A stretch of 64,000 nt of DNA, taken from positions 10,782,138 through 10,846,137 of the forward strand of contig CM068544.1 in assembly GCA_035048495.1 (NCBI GenBank). Direction: 5' to 3'. The translations under genes were made by a program, and so were the position numbers. This DNA comes from Euptelea pleiosperma. Lineage: Eukaryota > Streptophyta > Magnoliopsida > Ranunculales > Eupteleaceae. The notes under the pieces are model-generated. The model made no database searches, was not told the origin of the DNA, and saw nothing but the letters and a program-made list of their open reading frames with translations. This document shows, in pieces, positions 23,567 to 35,290 of this stretch (position 1 is its first letter; each line of letters begins with the position of its first letter).

Positions 23567-24482
23567 TATATTTTGGTTGGGGGTGGGTTTTTACCAAAAC
23601 TCATGTTTTCATTTTGATAAAAAAAAAAAAAAAAAAAGAGAAACCTTGTGTTTTTGGTTGTGATTTCATATGATTTTCAAAAATGCCCTGACTTGATGAG
23701 TAAAAAGTTTCCGTAAAGTCTATTTATTGAAAAAGATGTCTGTTTTGAAAAATTACTTATTAGCTCTTCATTCAGTTTGAAAGCAAACATTACTACAATG
23801 GATTGAAAACTCTTTGAAAACTCAGATTTTGCAAAAATGTTCACATATCAACGTCTGAATTATCCGATGTTTAGATTGTTTAGAGATCTAAGGAGAACAA
23901 TTGTGGAGACCTAACCCAGTGAGCTTTTAAGCTTTTCATTATTTCTGAGGGTTATAAAATGATTCTGAGTCACAAGATGACTCATAATTCTTCTAGTCCC
24001 CTAATATTTCCATTGAGTGGTCTCATTAACCTTTGCTTTGGTCATGGAACTCAGAACGACATCAAATTCGGATTATTACATAAAGAAACTTCTCTATATC
24101 CATTCGAGACATCGAAGATGAAAGTACAAACCCTAGAAAATGATATAGGCCATCTTTTTAGCCAATCAGACTTTTTAGCTTCCTTAACATCTATACCGTT
24201 AGAAACTATTTTTGAGCCTGTTGATGAAAACCTTTTCTTGTTAACACATCAACCAAAAAACCCAATCCCAAAAAAGAGTTCAATACGATAACCTACTTCT
24301 GAGAGGGATCAAAGAGTATTTGGTATGATCATGAAAAGATAGAAACCAAGAAAGAAAAAGAAAACAAAACAAAATAAATGGTTCGAGCTGAAAAGAAACA
24401 TGATCAAAAAGAAAGAAGGAAAGGTTGAAGAATAACCAAAAAGACAAAACTTGGAAGAAAAAAAAAAAGAAGAAAAGTCGAG

Positions 24483-24487
24483 GAAAT
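24483..24487. repeat. Target-site duplication GAAAT, left
   Basis: Matches 27504-27508 and flanks the solo LTR exactly. Confidence 0.93.
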
Positions 24488-25702
24488 TGATATTCGCTCA
24501 AAAGTGCTTATTTTAAGCAATTATCCTTTTAGCATTATCGCACTCTCCTACGTAAAACTGCTCTAATTATCCACTTTTCTACGTAAGAGTCTATCTCATT
24601 GCATAGAACACACTTTTCTAGACGAAATGGTATATTTGCATGCATTAAACACATTTTTAGAAGTTTAGATATTAAGCCGTTCTGATTTAGTCTCATTACG
24701 CGCTTCTTCTATCGCAGGAAACCCTGATTGGATGATTCTCGAGACTTGTGGGCCCAAATCGATCATGAAAGCCCATTATCAAAGCTTAACAAGCCCACAT
24801 GCTATGACTAGAAGATATGGGCCAAATATGGGCTGAATAAGAGGACCAAAAAGCCGGCCCAAAGAACGAAGAGAGTAGGAGAGCCAATGACCAAGAGATG
24901 GACCAAAGCGTTTAAAGCCACATGAGTCAGCAAAGAATGATGGTCGACTCTACTGGAGAAGCGTGAGGATGGTCACAATGAAGACCAGGGTTCCAGACCC
25001 TCCGCCAGTGCTTTTCTCTCTATTTTCTGATACTTTCTCTCTCATCTCTCCTTATTCTCTCTCTCTCTTCATCTCTCGGTCCTCGAATCTACTGACCTAA
25101 CCCCAGAACTCCTGCCCATCGGCTCTATCTCATCTCCCTTAGCTTTCTGACCGTTGGATCTTCCATCGGACCATTGGATCTTCCATCGGACCGTTGGATC
25201 TTCAATCGGACCGTTGGATCTCTCTAGATCCGTCGATCTACCAATCTGAGTCCCAATCAAGTCACCATCCATCCGATCGCCATCAGACTGTCTGTCACAT
25301 CATCTTGTGAGACGATGGACATCATCAATCCATGAGGGCCAATAGCCGGGCCCATCTTCATCGACCCGCTGTCCGACCAGTTAGTGGACCCCGCGAATTT
25401 CAAAATAATTTTAATTAAATGGGGGGTCCACTAATTGGGGAGATTCCCCATAGAAAAGTAGGTTTTTACTTAAAAAAAAAAATATATATATATATATTTT
25501 TCTTATTTTTTTATTTTCAAAAATCTCCTATTTCCATTAAAGGAAATAGGGAAGCTTTAAAAGGAGAAGGATAGGGGTTCGTTCGAACCCTAATCCCCCT
25601 CCTATCTTTTCCTCTCTTCCCCCCTTTCAATCCCCCCACGTTCTCCCTCCACCGGTGGCCGTTTCTTTTTCTTTTCTTCTTCTTCTTCCTCCTCCATCTT
25701 CG

Positions 25703-25727
25703 CCGGAGTTGCAGGCAGCAACTCCGG
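25703..25727. repeat. LTR palindrome in solo LTR 1
   Basis: Arms CCGGAGTTGC and GCAACTCCGG. The partner copy is at 25851-25875, with the CTT microsatellite (about 25755-25800) between them. Confidence 0.88.
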
Positions 25728-25754
25728 CCATCTGGTCCTCTTCCTCCTCCTTCT

Positions 25755-25802
25755 TCTTCTTCTTCTTCTTCTTCTTCTTCTTCTTCTTCTTCTTCTTCTT
25801 TT
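25755..25802 (+). repeat. (CTT)n microsatellite between two palindromes
   Basis: About 15 uninterrupted CTT units. Equivalent CTT or AAG runs are at 32004-32040, 43303-43365, 47205-47275 and 55218-55280. They create long poly-Leu, poly-Ser or poly-Lys frames that I do not treat as genes. Confidence 0.93.
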
Positions 25803-25850
25803 TCTTCTTCTCATTTTTTTTTATTTTTATTTTCGTTTTCACGTTTTGTA

Positions 25851-25875
25851 CCGGAGTTGCAGCCTGCAACTCCGG
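25851..25875. repeat. LTR palindrome in solo LTR 1, second copy
   Basis: Arms CCGGAGTTGCA and TGCAACTCCGG around GCC. Confidence 0.9.
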
Positions 25876-27503
25876 CCGACAGCGCCCCCCCCAACCAGTC
25901 CATATCTCTTTCTTCTCTTCTTCACTCTCTCGAAGGTCCTCACCTCGCCACCCATCTCTCTCTCAGCCAATACCCCTTCACGTTGCAGGATTTCCAAGAA
26001 GGAGAAGCATGCAACTTTCTGTCATCACCGCCCCCAACTTACCCTCTCCAATATCTTCTCTCTCTCTTACTGCTAGTTAACGGCCTGCTACCATTGCAGG
26101 CCGTTATCTTCTGCTGCGTCCTTCACGGGGTAGCCTAGTTCCTCCCCAAAAGACAACACCACCTCTACCACCTTGCTACCGTGAACACCAGCAGGTACAG
26201 CTCTTGCTTGTGCTCTTTTTGCCCCTCTCTTCAAGTTGCTGGCCACCTTCTTAGCCACCACAAGCATGCCCTTGGAACCAGCGCGCCTCCAACTCTTTTC
26301 TTTTCAGGCCGAACCAACAAGCACCAAGCCAGTGCTCTTCCTCTGTAGTTCAGATTACCTCCCCTCCATGATAATGCCTCTGATGGTTCAACACGATTAA
26401 CGCCAGCTTGCGCCAGACAACACCTCTACATCTCTCCTTGTTGGCTGAAAAATAGTGCTCCTCATGTCCAGCCCCAACCTGCAACTCCGGCCAATAGATC
26501 ATCACCCTGCCGAAAACCTATGACTCTGGTTGGGATCCATCTCCACCACTACCAGCGTTTTCTCCTTGGCAGCATCTCAGGTCTGGAACGCCCCCACCAT
26601 GAGCTCCTCTCTATGCTCGCTGATCTCCCTTGCATCTTCTCAGATCACACTTGCAGAAACGCTCTGGCCGGCTAGTACCATTAAAGTTGTCATCTTCACC
26701 ACCTGTTCTCCCTCCTTGCCGGGATAACCATGATGGCCACCTCTTAGGCTTGTAGCACCTCCTGTTATTGCGCCGGCCAGAACATCAACATCCCCACTGC
26801 CCTTGGTCCATCCTCCTCCTTGGTGCACTGTAGCCACCAACTCCGATTGTTCCACTCTTCACCCATGGCATCCAAAACATGGCCCATTCATTGGCTAATT
26901 CCCTCTCCGGTATGTACCATAAGGTAATCTCCTTTCCTCTCTACTTTCTCTCTCCAATCTTCTCTTTCTCTCTCTATTTCAGACTTTCTCTCTCTGGAAC
27001 ACTTATCTCTCTTTTCTTTATTTTCTCTCATTTCTTGTTTCTCCTTCTAGTTTCTCTCTCATCTTTTAGTGTTTTCTCTCTCTAAATCTTTACTAGGGCT
27101 TTTGTTTGCTTTTTAGTATGATGTGAACTTGATTTTGATTCAATGTAATGGATGGTTGTTTATGCATTGATGAAGATTTTTTTTTTGATATTTAAGGTTT
27201 GATTTGTTTTGCATTTTTTGTATTTTAATTAGTGGGTAATGATATCTCTATCAAGAACATGTTTTAAAAATCCACTTCAAATCACCACTCTCACCCTACC
27301 ATCATTCGCATCTATTTCTATAAAAAAAATCTGTCATTTTATGTTCTTATTCGCGCTAATCCGACTAATCCCGAGTGCGGATCGACATCCGACACGAATC
27401 CCTATACAAAATCTTTGAATTTTACAGGATAATCAGATAATATTACAAACTGTGTTGAAGTTAGGGTTTCCGTAACCAACGACGCGGAAAAACCCTACTT
27501 TCA

Positions 27504-27508
27504 GAAAT
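27504..27508. repeat. Target-site duplication GAAAT, right
   Basis: Pairs with 24483-24487. Confidence 0.93.
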
Positions 27509-28185
27509 ATTATCCCTAGGAAAAGTTGCAAAGAATAGTGAGATACCCTCTCAGAATTTTTGAATACCAGAATATTCTTCTTTTCTGAACCTATCCTAAG
27601 CCTCAATACAACCTATGCAAGTCCTATTTGATTCTAGAAATGTACCATCCTCAAGTGTGGAGAATGGAGAAAAGAGAAATTATAGAGTTTGATCTGACGT
27701 TCTTAAGTGATATGACATTCCAATCATGAGATCTTCTTAAATCTTCTTATACCCTCCATTCAAAAACTATATATGTGAGACGTTTGCCAGTTTCTATATT
27801 CATCTCCTCACATATAGTTTGAGAGAAAAGTATAAAATCATTTCTGAGTGATTTACTTTTGAGTGGTATACAAGTGAGGATTGAGGTCGAGGCATAGAGT
27901 CTCTAAAGAGATCCAGATATATCTACTGCCAGATAAGGATGATGTTGAACACACACACACTGAGTCTGAGTAATCTTTTGTTTGAAGGTCCATTTGTAGA
28001 AGTGTTGCATTTTGCTAATTAGTTCTAATTTGTGAATGATTTCTTGCATCCTTAAAATAATCTGACAAAACGAAGTTTTTTCTAAGTAATGCAAATAAGT
28101 TTTCTAGCATGTTATGCCTAGCCCTCTTTCGCTCACTTATTTCGCAATAATTGCCAAGGATTGGCCATATGCTAGTTGGGGGTTG
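27509..28185 (+). other. E3 3' non-coding region, second part, with polypurine tract
   Basis: Continues the E3 internal region after the solo LTR, parallel to 30545-31212 in E5. A CA microsatellite (27951-27960) and the polypurine tract TAGTTGGGGGTTG (28173-28185) end it. No gene. Confidence 0.85.
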
Positions 28186-28765
28186 TGATATTCGCTCAAA
28201 AGTGCTTATTTTAAGCCATTATCCTTATAGTGATGTCGCATTCTCCTACGTAAAACTTGTCTTTTTGTCGACTTTTCCATATAAGAGTTTCTTCCATTAC
28301 GTAGAACGCATTCTTTAGACGAAAATCGACTATTTGCATGAAATAGAAGCATTTCGGATAGTCCAGTATCAAGGCATTTTAGTTAAATCTCATTATGCGC
28401 TCTTTCACTTATAGGAGACCCTATCGGGCGATTCTCGAGGACTGGCGGGCCCACGATCAACCACAGAAGACTTCTATCAAAGTTTAAAGAGCCAACAGGC
28501 TAGGACAAAAAGAGAAAAGACATATACGGGCAAAGCTAGAGGATCATAGAGCCGGAACAAGGACTAAGAGAGAGAATAACTGGAAACCAAGAGAAAGACT
28601 AAGGTGTTAAAGGCCACACCAATTGACATCAAATGATAAGTTTGACTTATTGGTGGAGTAGACGAGAGAGAATAAAGAAGACCAGGGTTCAAGACCCTCC
28701 AATGCTTTTATTTTTATATTTTTCTCTCACCTCTCTCCTATTTCTATCTTTATCTATCTATCTTG
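28186..28765 (+). repeat. Truncated 3' LTR of E3
   Basis: Starts TGATATTCGC directly after the polypurine tract and follows the U3 of the other LTRs (TCAAAAGTGC, then the ATTATGCGC region and the CAGGGTTCAAGACCC block) for about 580 bp. It then breaks off in a CT-rich stretch. The remaining 2.4 kb or so is missing. Confidence 0.87.
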
Positions 28766-28910
28766 GCCCATGACATAGGCCCATGACCCATGACCCATGC
28801 CCATACCCATGACCCATGCCCATGACCCATGACCCATGTCCATGACCCATGCCCATGACCCATGACCCATGACCCATGACCCATGTCCATGACCCATGCC
28901 CATACCCATG
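28766..28910 (+). repeat. (CCCATGA)n minisatellite at an element junction
   Basis: About 145 bp of imperfect CCCATGA and CCCATGC units. It lies between the broken E3 LTR and the E5 gag fragment. The last unit, ACCCATG, runs into TGCCGTAG; the intact E7 copy reads ACCCGTGTGCCGTAG at the same point, so the repeat shares its edge with gag sequence. Confidence 0.92.
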
Positions 28911-29256
28911 TGCCGTAGAGAGTCTAATTCAGGACTCTCCCGAAGCTAAATTATCTAAGTGTCAAGAACACTTTGAGTCTGACTTCATCTCAGAGTCCAA
29001 CATTTCTGGTATTACTGATCTGCAGGAGTCTGCTCCATTCAGATACCTTCCCACAAAACTCAATGAGTTTGGGGCTCTGCTAACCACGGTCAAAGAACCC
29101 ACTACTACTCTCCTCTCAGTCTTTACTGAGAAGCTTCTATCCCTCCCCGCTGAACTAAATGTTTTTGCGGGTCTGCTCAAAGAACTTACTGTCCTACTCT
29201 CAGTCTACACTGAGAAAGACTTGTTCTACACAGGTATACCTAGACAAGGGATATGA
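28911..29256 (+). pseudogene. C-terminal gag-like fragment of E5
   Basis: Homologous to E7 residues of about 469-613: CAVESLIQDSPE, then HFESDFISES, LQESAPFRYLP, one full 29-residue unit (EPTTTLLSVFTEKLLSLPAE...) and a partial unit ending LFYTGIPRQGI. It has one full repeat unit where E7 has two. The open frame reaches back into the minisatellite, but that start is an accident of the repeat. No polymerase follows. Confidence 0.85.
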
Positions 29257-31199
29257 TAGTTGTCTCTGTTCCACCTTAGGTGTCAGGAAGACTGCAGATT
29301 TACTCAGTCTCTGTGAGTTTTAACCTGGTTGGGGGTACTTGATATACCCCCGTCATGTCTGGCTGAAGTCGTAAAACTTAGCGCTTTCGGAAAGGCAATT
29401 CCGGTATTCCTAGAGTACATGAGTCTCATGCATTTGTTATTATTGTTATATCTTTGAAAATGCAGGTACATTTATTCTTCCGATCATCAGGTATCACACA
29501 CTGTCGAGTTTCTGCCGACTTGGTAACATCCTCCTTGAACCTTTGCATCATCATCACCGATTTTTCATCATTTTATGTCCCGGTCATGAGCACCGAGGAC
29601 GGTGTTGTATTTTGGTTGGAGGTGGATATTTACCAAAACTCATGTCTTCATTTTGATAAAAAAAAAAAAAAAATTCTTGTTTTTGGGGTGATTTCCGATG
29701 TTCTCCAAAAGTTTTCTACAATTTCAAAAATGTGTCAAATACCCTGACTTTGATTAGCTAAAAACCTCCGTTAAGTCAGTATTGAGGATGTCAATTTTTG
29801 TTTAAAGTTAGCGTCGAGTCAAGTCAGGCGTGACAACAGCAGGTTTGAAAACTCAGAAAAACTCATATTCAGCACAATTGTACACTATCAATATTAGAGT
29901 CATCCTAAGTTTAGAAATTCTGGAGATCCTGTGAGAATAATTGTGGTGACCTAACCCAGTGAGCTTTCGAGCCTTTAATCAATTCAGAGGGTTATAAAAT
30001 AATTCTAAGTCACAAGATGACTCACTATTCTTCTTGCCCGCAATATTCGTTGAGAGATTTCATTATCCTTTGCTTCGATCATAAAACTTAGAACGACATC
30101 AACATTGGATTACTACGACAGAACCTTTTCTGTATCCAGTCAAGACAGTATACATGATAGTGCAAACCCTAGAAAATGATTTAGGCCATTTTTCTGAACC
30201 ATTCAGCCTTTTTACTCACCTGAATTATACTTCACTAGAAACCCCTTGAGCCATTCTATAAAAGCCTTTTCTTTGTAAACCCATCAACCTAAAATCCAAT
30301 CCAGCTATGAAGTATGACTGTCTACCCTTATTTTGAGATGGACAAAAGAATAACTGATATGGCTGTACCGTGAAAAGAAAAGTAAAGAAGAAGAATCAAA
30401 AGGAAAAGAAAGTGGTTCAAGCTGAAAACAAAATATGGAAAGAAAGTATGAAAAAGAGCTGAAAAGAAATTGAGCAGTCTCAGAAATATCAAGAAAAAGA
30501 GAAAAATACGAAAAAAGGAAAAAGAACCAGATAATGGTGTTACGCCGCAGGAAAAATGCAAGAAAATGGCAATATCCTCTCAAGATCTTTGAAATCTTGT
30601 ATCCCTTTATCTTTCTACACCTGACCTAAGCCTCATTAAAACCCAGGAAAGTCCTACTTGATTCTAGGATAGTACGATCATAAAATGTGGAGAATGGAGA
30701 AGGAGAAGCTATAGAGTTTGATCTAACGTTCCCGAGTGAAGTGGTATTCCAATCATGAGATCTTCTTCTATTAAAAATATCCTTTCTTTAAATAATACAT
30801 ATGTGAGATCTTTACTTTCATATATCAACACATCTCCTCACATATAAATTGAGAGAAAAGAAGAAAACCCTTCTTGTGTGATTCTATTCTGAGTGCTAAA
30901 CATGTGAGATTTGAGGTCGAGGCATAAAAACTTAGAGGTGATCTGGAAATCTTTACTGTCGGATGATGAGAATGTTGAGCACACACACACACAGAGTCTG
31001 ACTATTCTGGGTCATGATTATCAGTCTGTAGTCTTGCCAAAACTTTCCAACTCTTCGCTAGCATGTAACTATTTTTGCATCCATTCAATGATTTGACGAA
31101 CGGTGTTTTCCCTGAGCTAATATGGAAAAGTGTGCAGCATGTGCAGAGTCCTTTTAAGCTCATTTATTTCGCACTAATTGCCAAGGATTGGCAATATGC
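29257..31199 (+). other. E5 3' non-coding region
   Basis: Hairpin 1 at 29331-29351, hairpin 2 at 29590-29605 (last arm base T, still able to wobble-pair), an oligo-A run near 29660-29674, the purine-rich tract 30350-30540 and a CA microsatellite near 30981-30992. No gene. Confidence 0.85.
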
Positions 31200-31212
31200 T
31201 GGTTGGGGGTTG
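31200..31212 (+). promoter_or_regulatory. Polypurine tract of E5
   Basis: TGGTTGGGGGTTG immediately before the LTR start at 31213. Confidence 0.88.
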
Positions 31213-33521
31213 TGATATTCGCTTAAAAGTACGTATTTTCTACTGTTATCTTCTAAGCGTTTTCACACTCTCCTATGTTAAAATGCTCTATTTATCTACT
31301 TTTCTACGTAAGAGTCTCTTTTGTTGTGTAGAACACACTTTTCTGGACGAAATGGTATATTTACATGCATTAAACACATTTTCGGAAGTCTAGACATGAA
31401 GTCATTCTGATAGAGTCTCATTACGCGCTTCTTCTGTCGCAGGAAACCCCGATGGGACAATTCTCGAGACTTGCGAGCCCACATCGATCAGGAAATCCCA
31501 TTATCAAAGCTTAAAGAGCCCACATGCTATGACTAGAAGATATGGGCCAAATATAGGCTGAATAAGAGGACCAAAAAGTCGGCCCAAAGAACGAAGAGAG
31601 CAAGAGAGCCAATGACCAAGAGACGGACCAAAGCGTTTAAAGCCACATGAGTCAGCAAGGAATGATAGTCTACTCTACTGGAGAAGCGTGAAGATGGTCA
31701 CAGTGAAGACCAGGGTTCCAGACCCTCTGCCAATACTTTTATCTCCATTTTCTGATATTTTCTCTCTCATCTCTCCTTATTCTCTCTCTCTTCATCTCTC
31801 GGTCCTCGAATCTACTGGCCTAATCCCCCTCCAATCTCTTCCAATCCTCCCCCAAAACCCTTCTCCACGTTTCCCCCTCTTCTTTGGCCCCATCTTCCTC
31901 CTCCTTTCTTCTTCCTAACGTTTTCACCGGAGTTGCAGGTTGCAACTCCAGCCATCACCTGCACAACCCCATCATCTTATCCCCTTCTCTTCTTCTCCTT
32001 CTCTTCTTCTTCTTCTTCTTCTTCTTCTTCTTCTTCTTCTCAATGCCGGAGTTGCAGACCTGCAACTCCGGCCGTTAGCGCCCCCCTCTGCCTGCTCCTC
32101 CGCCATCTCCGACAGGGTAGCCCCGTAACACCACCAGCCACCGTTTTCTCTCTTCCCAAGCGCCTCCACCCTGCTGCCGTTGCTGCCTCGTCTCACGTCC
32201 CCACATTTTTACCCAGCCACCGTCTCCACTTGCAGCTGCCGGACTGGATCGTCCTCACCAGCGATCTTCACCATTTGGAGTTGTTGCCACCCGCTGCACA
32301 GATCACTTCTGTTATTTCCCTATTGGGTTGGTTGTTCAGCAACCCATCTGCACAACACCGCCCTCCTTGTGATCTGGAAACCACCGCACCTCCATCTCCA
32401 TTGACAAAGTCTCACTTGCAACGGCCACCTTTGAAGCGCTAAAGCCTGCTGCCAAGAGCAACAAGCAGCAACCGAACCGGCAGGTGTCTCACCTTTAACG
32501 CCAATCGGATCTCCATCCAACCGATGACCTTGCTGTTGCAACTTCGGTCCACATCTCTTCCTCACACCGAGCGTGCTCTAGCCGGTAGCCACCATTACAG
32601 CCACCTATAGCATTGTCTACCTGATTGCTTCTTGATAGCAAACCACCCCTCCTCAATCCCGGACTGGTCTTCACCGTCCTCTAGAGAAAAGAAAAAAAGA
32701 AGTAGAAAAACAAAAGAAAGAAAAGAAAGAGGAGAAGAGGAGAAAAAGGGGGGAAGCCTACCTGTTGGCCACCACCATCGCTCCTCCATGTTCATCTCCC
32801 CCTTGCGATCTCAAGCCTTCACTTGCCCAACGGTCGGATTCGCTGCCTACATGCTCCTCTCCATTATTATTCACCACCAGGCCATTGCCACCCTCTCCAC
32901 CGACTGCCTTCATCTCCACCTTGCACCTAGCCTCCACCTTCTCTCTTGCCGATCCACACCACGCATCTCCGGCCGATCCCAATCACTCTTGGTAAGTATT
33001 TTTTTGAATTTCACTAATCTTTCTCTCTCTTCTTTCTATCTCTTGCTTTTGCCTACTTTCTCTCTCTATTCTCTCTCTAGGACTTTCTCTTTACTTTCTC
33101 TCTCTTAGTTTCAATCTCTCTCTAGTTAATTTTTATTGCTTTTTAGTAATTAGATTTTATTTTATTTTATTCAAGAAATGTAAGGTTTATTTCAATTAAT
33201 AAAATAATTTCTTTTAAGAGCAATTTGTTATGGTTGATTTTTCTGTATGCTTCTATTTGTTAATAAATTCTCTAAAAAAAATGATTGTTTTAATGCTTGA
33301 ACCCATCATTCTCACCCCTCCATCATTTCTTTTTAGCAATTTCTATGGAAAAATTTGTTATTTCATGCCTTGAATCGTGCTAATCCGACTAATCCCGAGT
33401 GCGGATCGACATCCGACATGAATCCCTATACAAAGTTGTATTTTGCAGGATAATTGGATATTTACAAATGTGTTGATTCTAGGGTTTCTGTAACCAACGA
33501 CGCGAAAAAATCCTACTTTCA
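31213..33521 (+). repeat. 3' LTR of E5 (2309 bp, internally deleted)
   Basis: Starts TGATATTCGC and ends CCTACTTTCA. It is about 0.7 kb shorter than solo LTR 1. At 31822-31830 a sequence matching 25097 jumps to sequence matching 25589, with CCTAA at both edges, which removes the U3 segment carrying the TATA-like box. Palindromes at 31927-31951 and 32046-32071 flank a CTT run. A candidate intron runs 32992 (CTTG|GTAAGT) to 33448 (TTTTGCAG). The U5 hairpin is at 33399-33419. Confidence 0.92.
32046..32071. repeat. LTR palindrome in E5
   Basis: Arms CCGGAGTTGCAG and CTGCAACTCCGG around AC. The partner at 31927-31951 has one decayed position in the right arm. Confidence 0.88.
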
Positions 33522-34430
33522 GTGACTTGCGCCAATGTCTAAAAAAATTAATATTTTTGATGAAGTAAAAGATTGTACTAACGTGTTAGTTAATTCTTTC
33601 AAATCAGAATCAATGTTTATTGCTTATCAAGAGTGTAGTCATGAAGTGAATTCTATATTTTTCTGACAATTTATCTTTTCTTGAGTAGTTTTAAAAATAA
33701 TTTTCTCTGAAAAGATGTTCTTGGATGACGGGTTCCATGTACGATATGCAGCGATACATGGAGTACTAGTTCACCATGATGGGCTTCGGACAGCATCCTC
33801 CAGCTCATGGTCCTGATCGGTATGATCGTGCTAGACTATCTACATAGACTCCTGGAGAGAGTTATCTTGAGAGTTATCGGGTGTTTTTATTTTTTATTAT
33901 TATTGTACACCGATAAACTCAGATTTTGTATGGTTATACTCTGCTTGTTTTATATTGTGTTACAGGGTATAAACCAGTATGTATTTGGTTATGGATGTAT
34001 ATATTGCACTTGTTTCTCATGATAATCTTAACTACATGCTTATTATTTACTTATATTTTTGTACCTTTGTCAATTTGTGACAAAAAGGGGGAGAGAAAAT
34101 CATAGCGGTAAAAATAAGTTAATGCATGAGATAGGGGGAGAGAAATTTAGGGGGAGAAAAATATTTTATTATTTTTCAAATTTCTCTACTTGTGATGTGC
34201 ATAATTATACTCACTGCATGTTATATGATTTATTGATTGCTGATGATATTACAGAGTATGTATTGTTGGTAGAATGTGCAGGGAACAGATCAAAAGCCAT
34301 TAAACTATATCTGTTCGATTATCTCCAAGAGAGTGTGAGATAGTGAGTGAATCATGTAAGAGGGTGGGATTGTATTTTTTATTTTTTTTACATTCTTTAT
34401 GATTAAATGTTTTTTTGTCACGGAATTGTC
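33522..34430 (+). other. Copia 3' internal non-coding stretch
   Basis: About 0.9 kb of AT-rich sequence with short unrelated frames only (for example 33807-34022 and 34059-34343), none resembling copia RT, RNase H or integrase. GGGGGAGAG purine blocks occur at 34087 and 34133-34160. I see no gene. Confidence 0.65.
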
Positions 34431-34442
34431 AAATGGGGAGAT
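34431..34442 (+). promoter_or_regulatory. Copia polypurine tract
   Basis: AAATGGGGAGAT directly before the LTR start TGTAAGGAAT at 34443. Confidence 0.75.
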
Positions 34443-34785
34443 TGTAAGGAATATTTTCATATTCAATTTGGCAAAGATTCCGTTTGATACAAAAACATTC
34501 GTGTAACCGTTCCTACGAGCACAAGTGTAGTGTGAAGATGTCGTGGTACGCATACTTCGCCAACTACATGAAGACTAAAAGACAGAGACAACAAAAATCA
34601 GACGGTTGACAACAGGAGTCATCTGAGTTACTATCGACTTGTCAGTTAACAATCGTGTATGCTCGATTAGGAAGGTATGTGACTTAGTGGCCATAGGAGT
34701 TGATTAAAATGAACAAAATATAATGGTCAGACTGAGTCATTAGACAGACCCAAGTCAAAGTCAATTATATTGACTAGTGGGAAAG

Positions 34786-35212
34786 TTCAATCGATTGTAC
34801 ATGCATCTCCAATCGATTGGACATAGCCCAATCGATTGGAGACACTGTGTAATCGATTGGAGACTACGAGACAAAAACATAATTGAGTACAATCGATTGG
34901 AGACACTGTGTAATCGATTAGAGACTACGAGGCAGAAACATAATTGAGTACAATCGATTGGAGACACTGTGTAATCGATTGGAGCCTTCGGGACATAAAT
35001 CTTTATGTGTACAATCGATTGGAGACTCTAGGTAATCCATTGGAGCCTTCGAGACAGGAAGTTATAATTGTCAAATCGATTGGAGAACACTGTGCAATCG
35101 ATTGGTGCCTTCGGAACAGAAAACTTAAAGTGCCCAATCGATTGGACACTTGTCCCCAATTGATTGGACATGGCCCAATCGATTGGATCAAGAGTACAAT
35201 CGATTGGACCTT
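34786..35212 (+). repeat. Tandem array of about 61-62-bp units with AATCGATTGG
   Basis: The motif CAATCGATTGGA recurs about 15 times; the clearest units start near 34829, 34890 and 34951, with diverged units after that. Each unit has two motifs spaced about 21 bp apart. The motif core AATCGATT is its own reverse complement. The array sits about 80-500 bp upstream of the TATA box, where U3 enhancers lie. Confidence 0.92.
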
Positions 35213-35290
35213 GAACAGAATCGGTTTTCTCAGATCCAAAATTTATGGTTCCATTATCCCACGTTCCACACGACTCAGGGTCTTGGAATT

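Larger units (their letters stand above)
23230..24487 (+). other. E3 3' non-coding region, first part
   Basis: Contains hairpin 1 (23293-23313, arms GGGGGTA/TACCCCC), hairpin 2 (23551-23566), an oligo-A run (about 23619-23637) and the purine-rich tract (24330-24480). No gene; short frames here run across the hairpins and tracts. Confidence 0.85.
24488..27503 (+). repeat. Solo LTR 1 (3016 bp) in E3
   Basis: Begins TGATATTCGC and ends CCCTACTTTCA, with a perfect GAAAT duplication on both sides and no internal region, so it is a solo LTR left by LTR-LTR recombination. It has a TATA-like CTTTAAAAGG (25554-25563), palindromes at 25703-25727 and 25851-25875 around a (CTT)n run, and a CT-rich downstream zone. 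A candidate intron runs from 26924 (AAG|GTAAT) to 27427 (TTACAG|GATAA). The U5 hairpin is at 27375-27395. Confidence 0.95.
22543..28765 (+). mobile_element. E3, RT-less Athila derivative, 5' part missing
   Basis: A gag-like remnant, the family 3' region, polypurine tract and a broken 3' LTR follow in order. The 3' region is split by a solo LTR (24488-27503) whose GAAAT duplication restores continuity between 24487 and 27509. The left part, if it survives, lies beyond the tandem array and outside the window. Confidence 0.85.
28911..33521 (+). mobile_element. E5, RT-less Athila derivative, 3' half
   Basis: A gag C-terminal fragment, 3' region, polypurine tract and 3' LTR are colinear with E7. 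The 5' LTR, leader and most of gag are absent. The left edge is the minisatellite. The right flank is copia sequence. Confidence 0.87.

Noticed and set aside
24280..24501. A Phe-rich membrane-protein-like frame on the minus strand, with similar ones at 3492, 15086, 30305 and 52830
   Set aside because: These are translations of the purine/pyrimidine-rich tract of the 3' internal region and recur wherever that tract occurs.
27504..28765. A separate element E4 starting right after the 24488-27503 LTR
   Set aside because: The GAAAT duplication and colinearity with E5 show it is the continuation of E3 past a solo LTR.
28766..28910. A CRISPR-like or centromeric satellite array
   Set aside because: Units are 7 bp without spacers, over only 145 bp, at an element junction in a plant genome.
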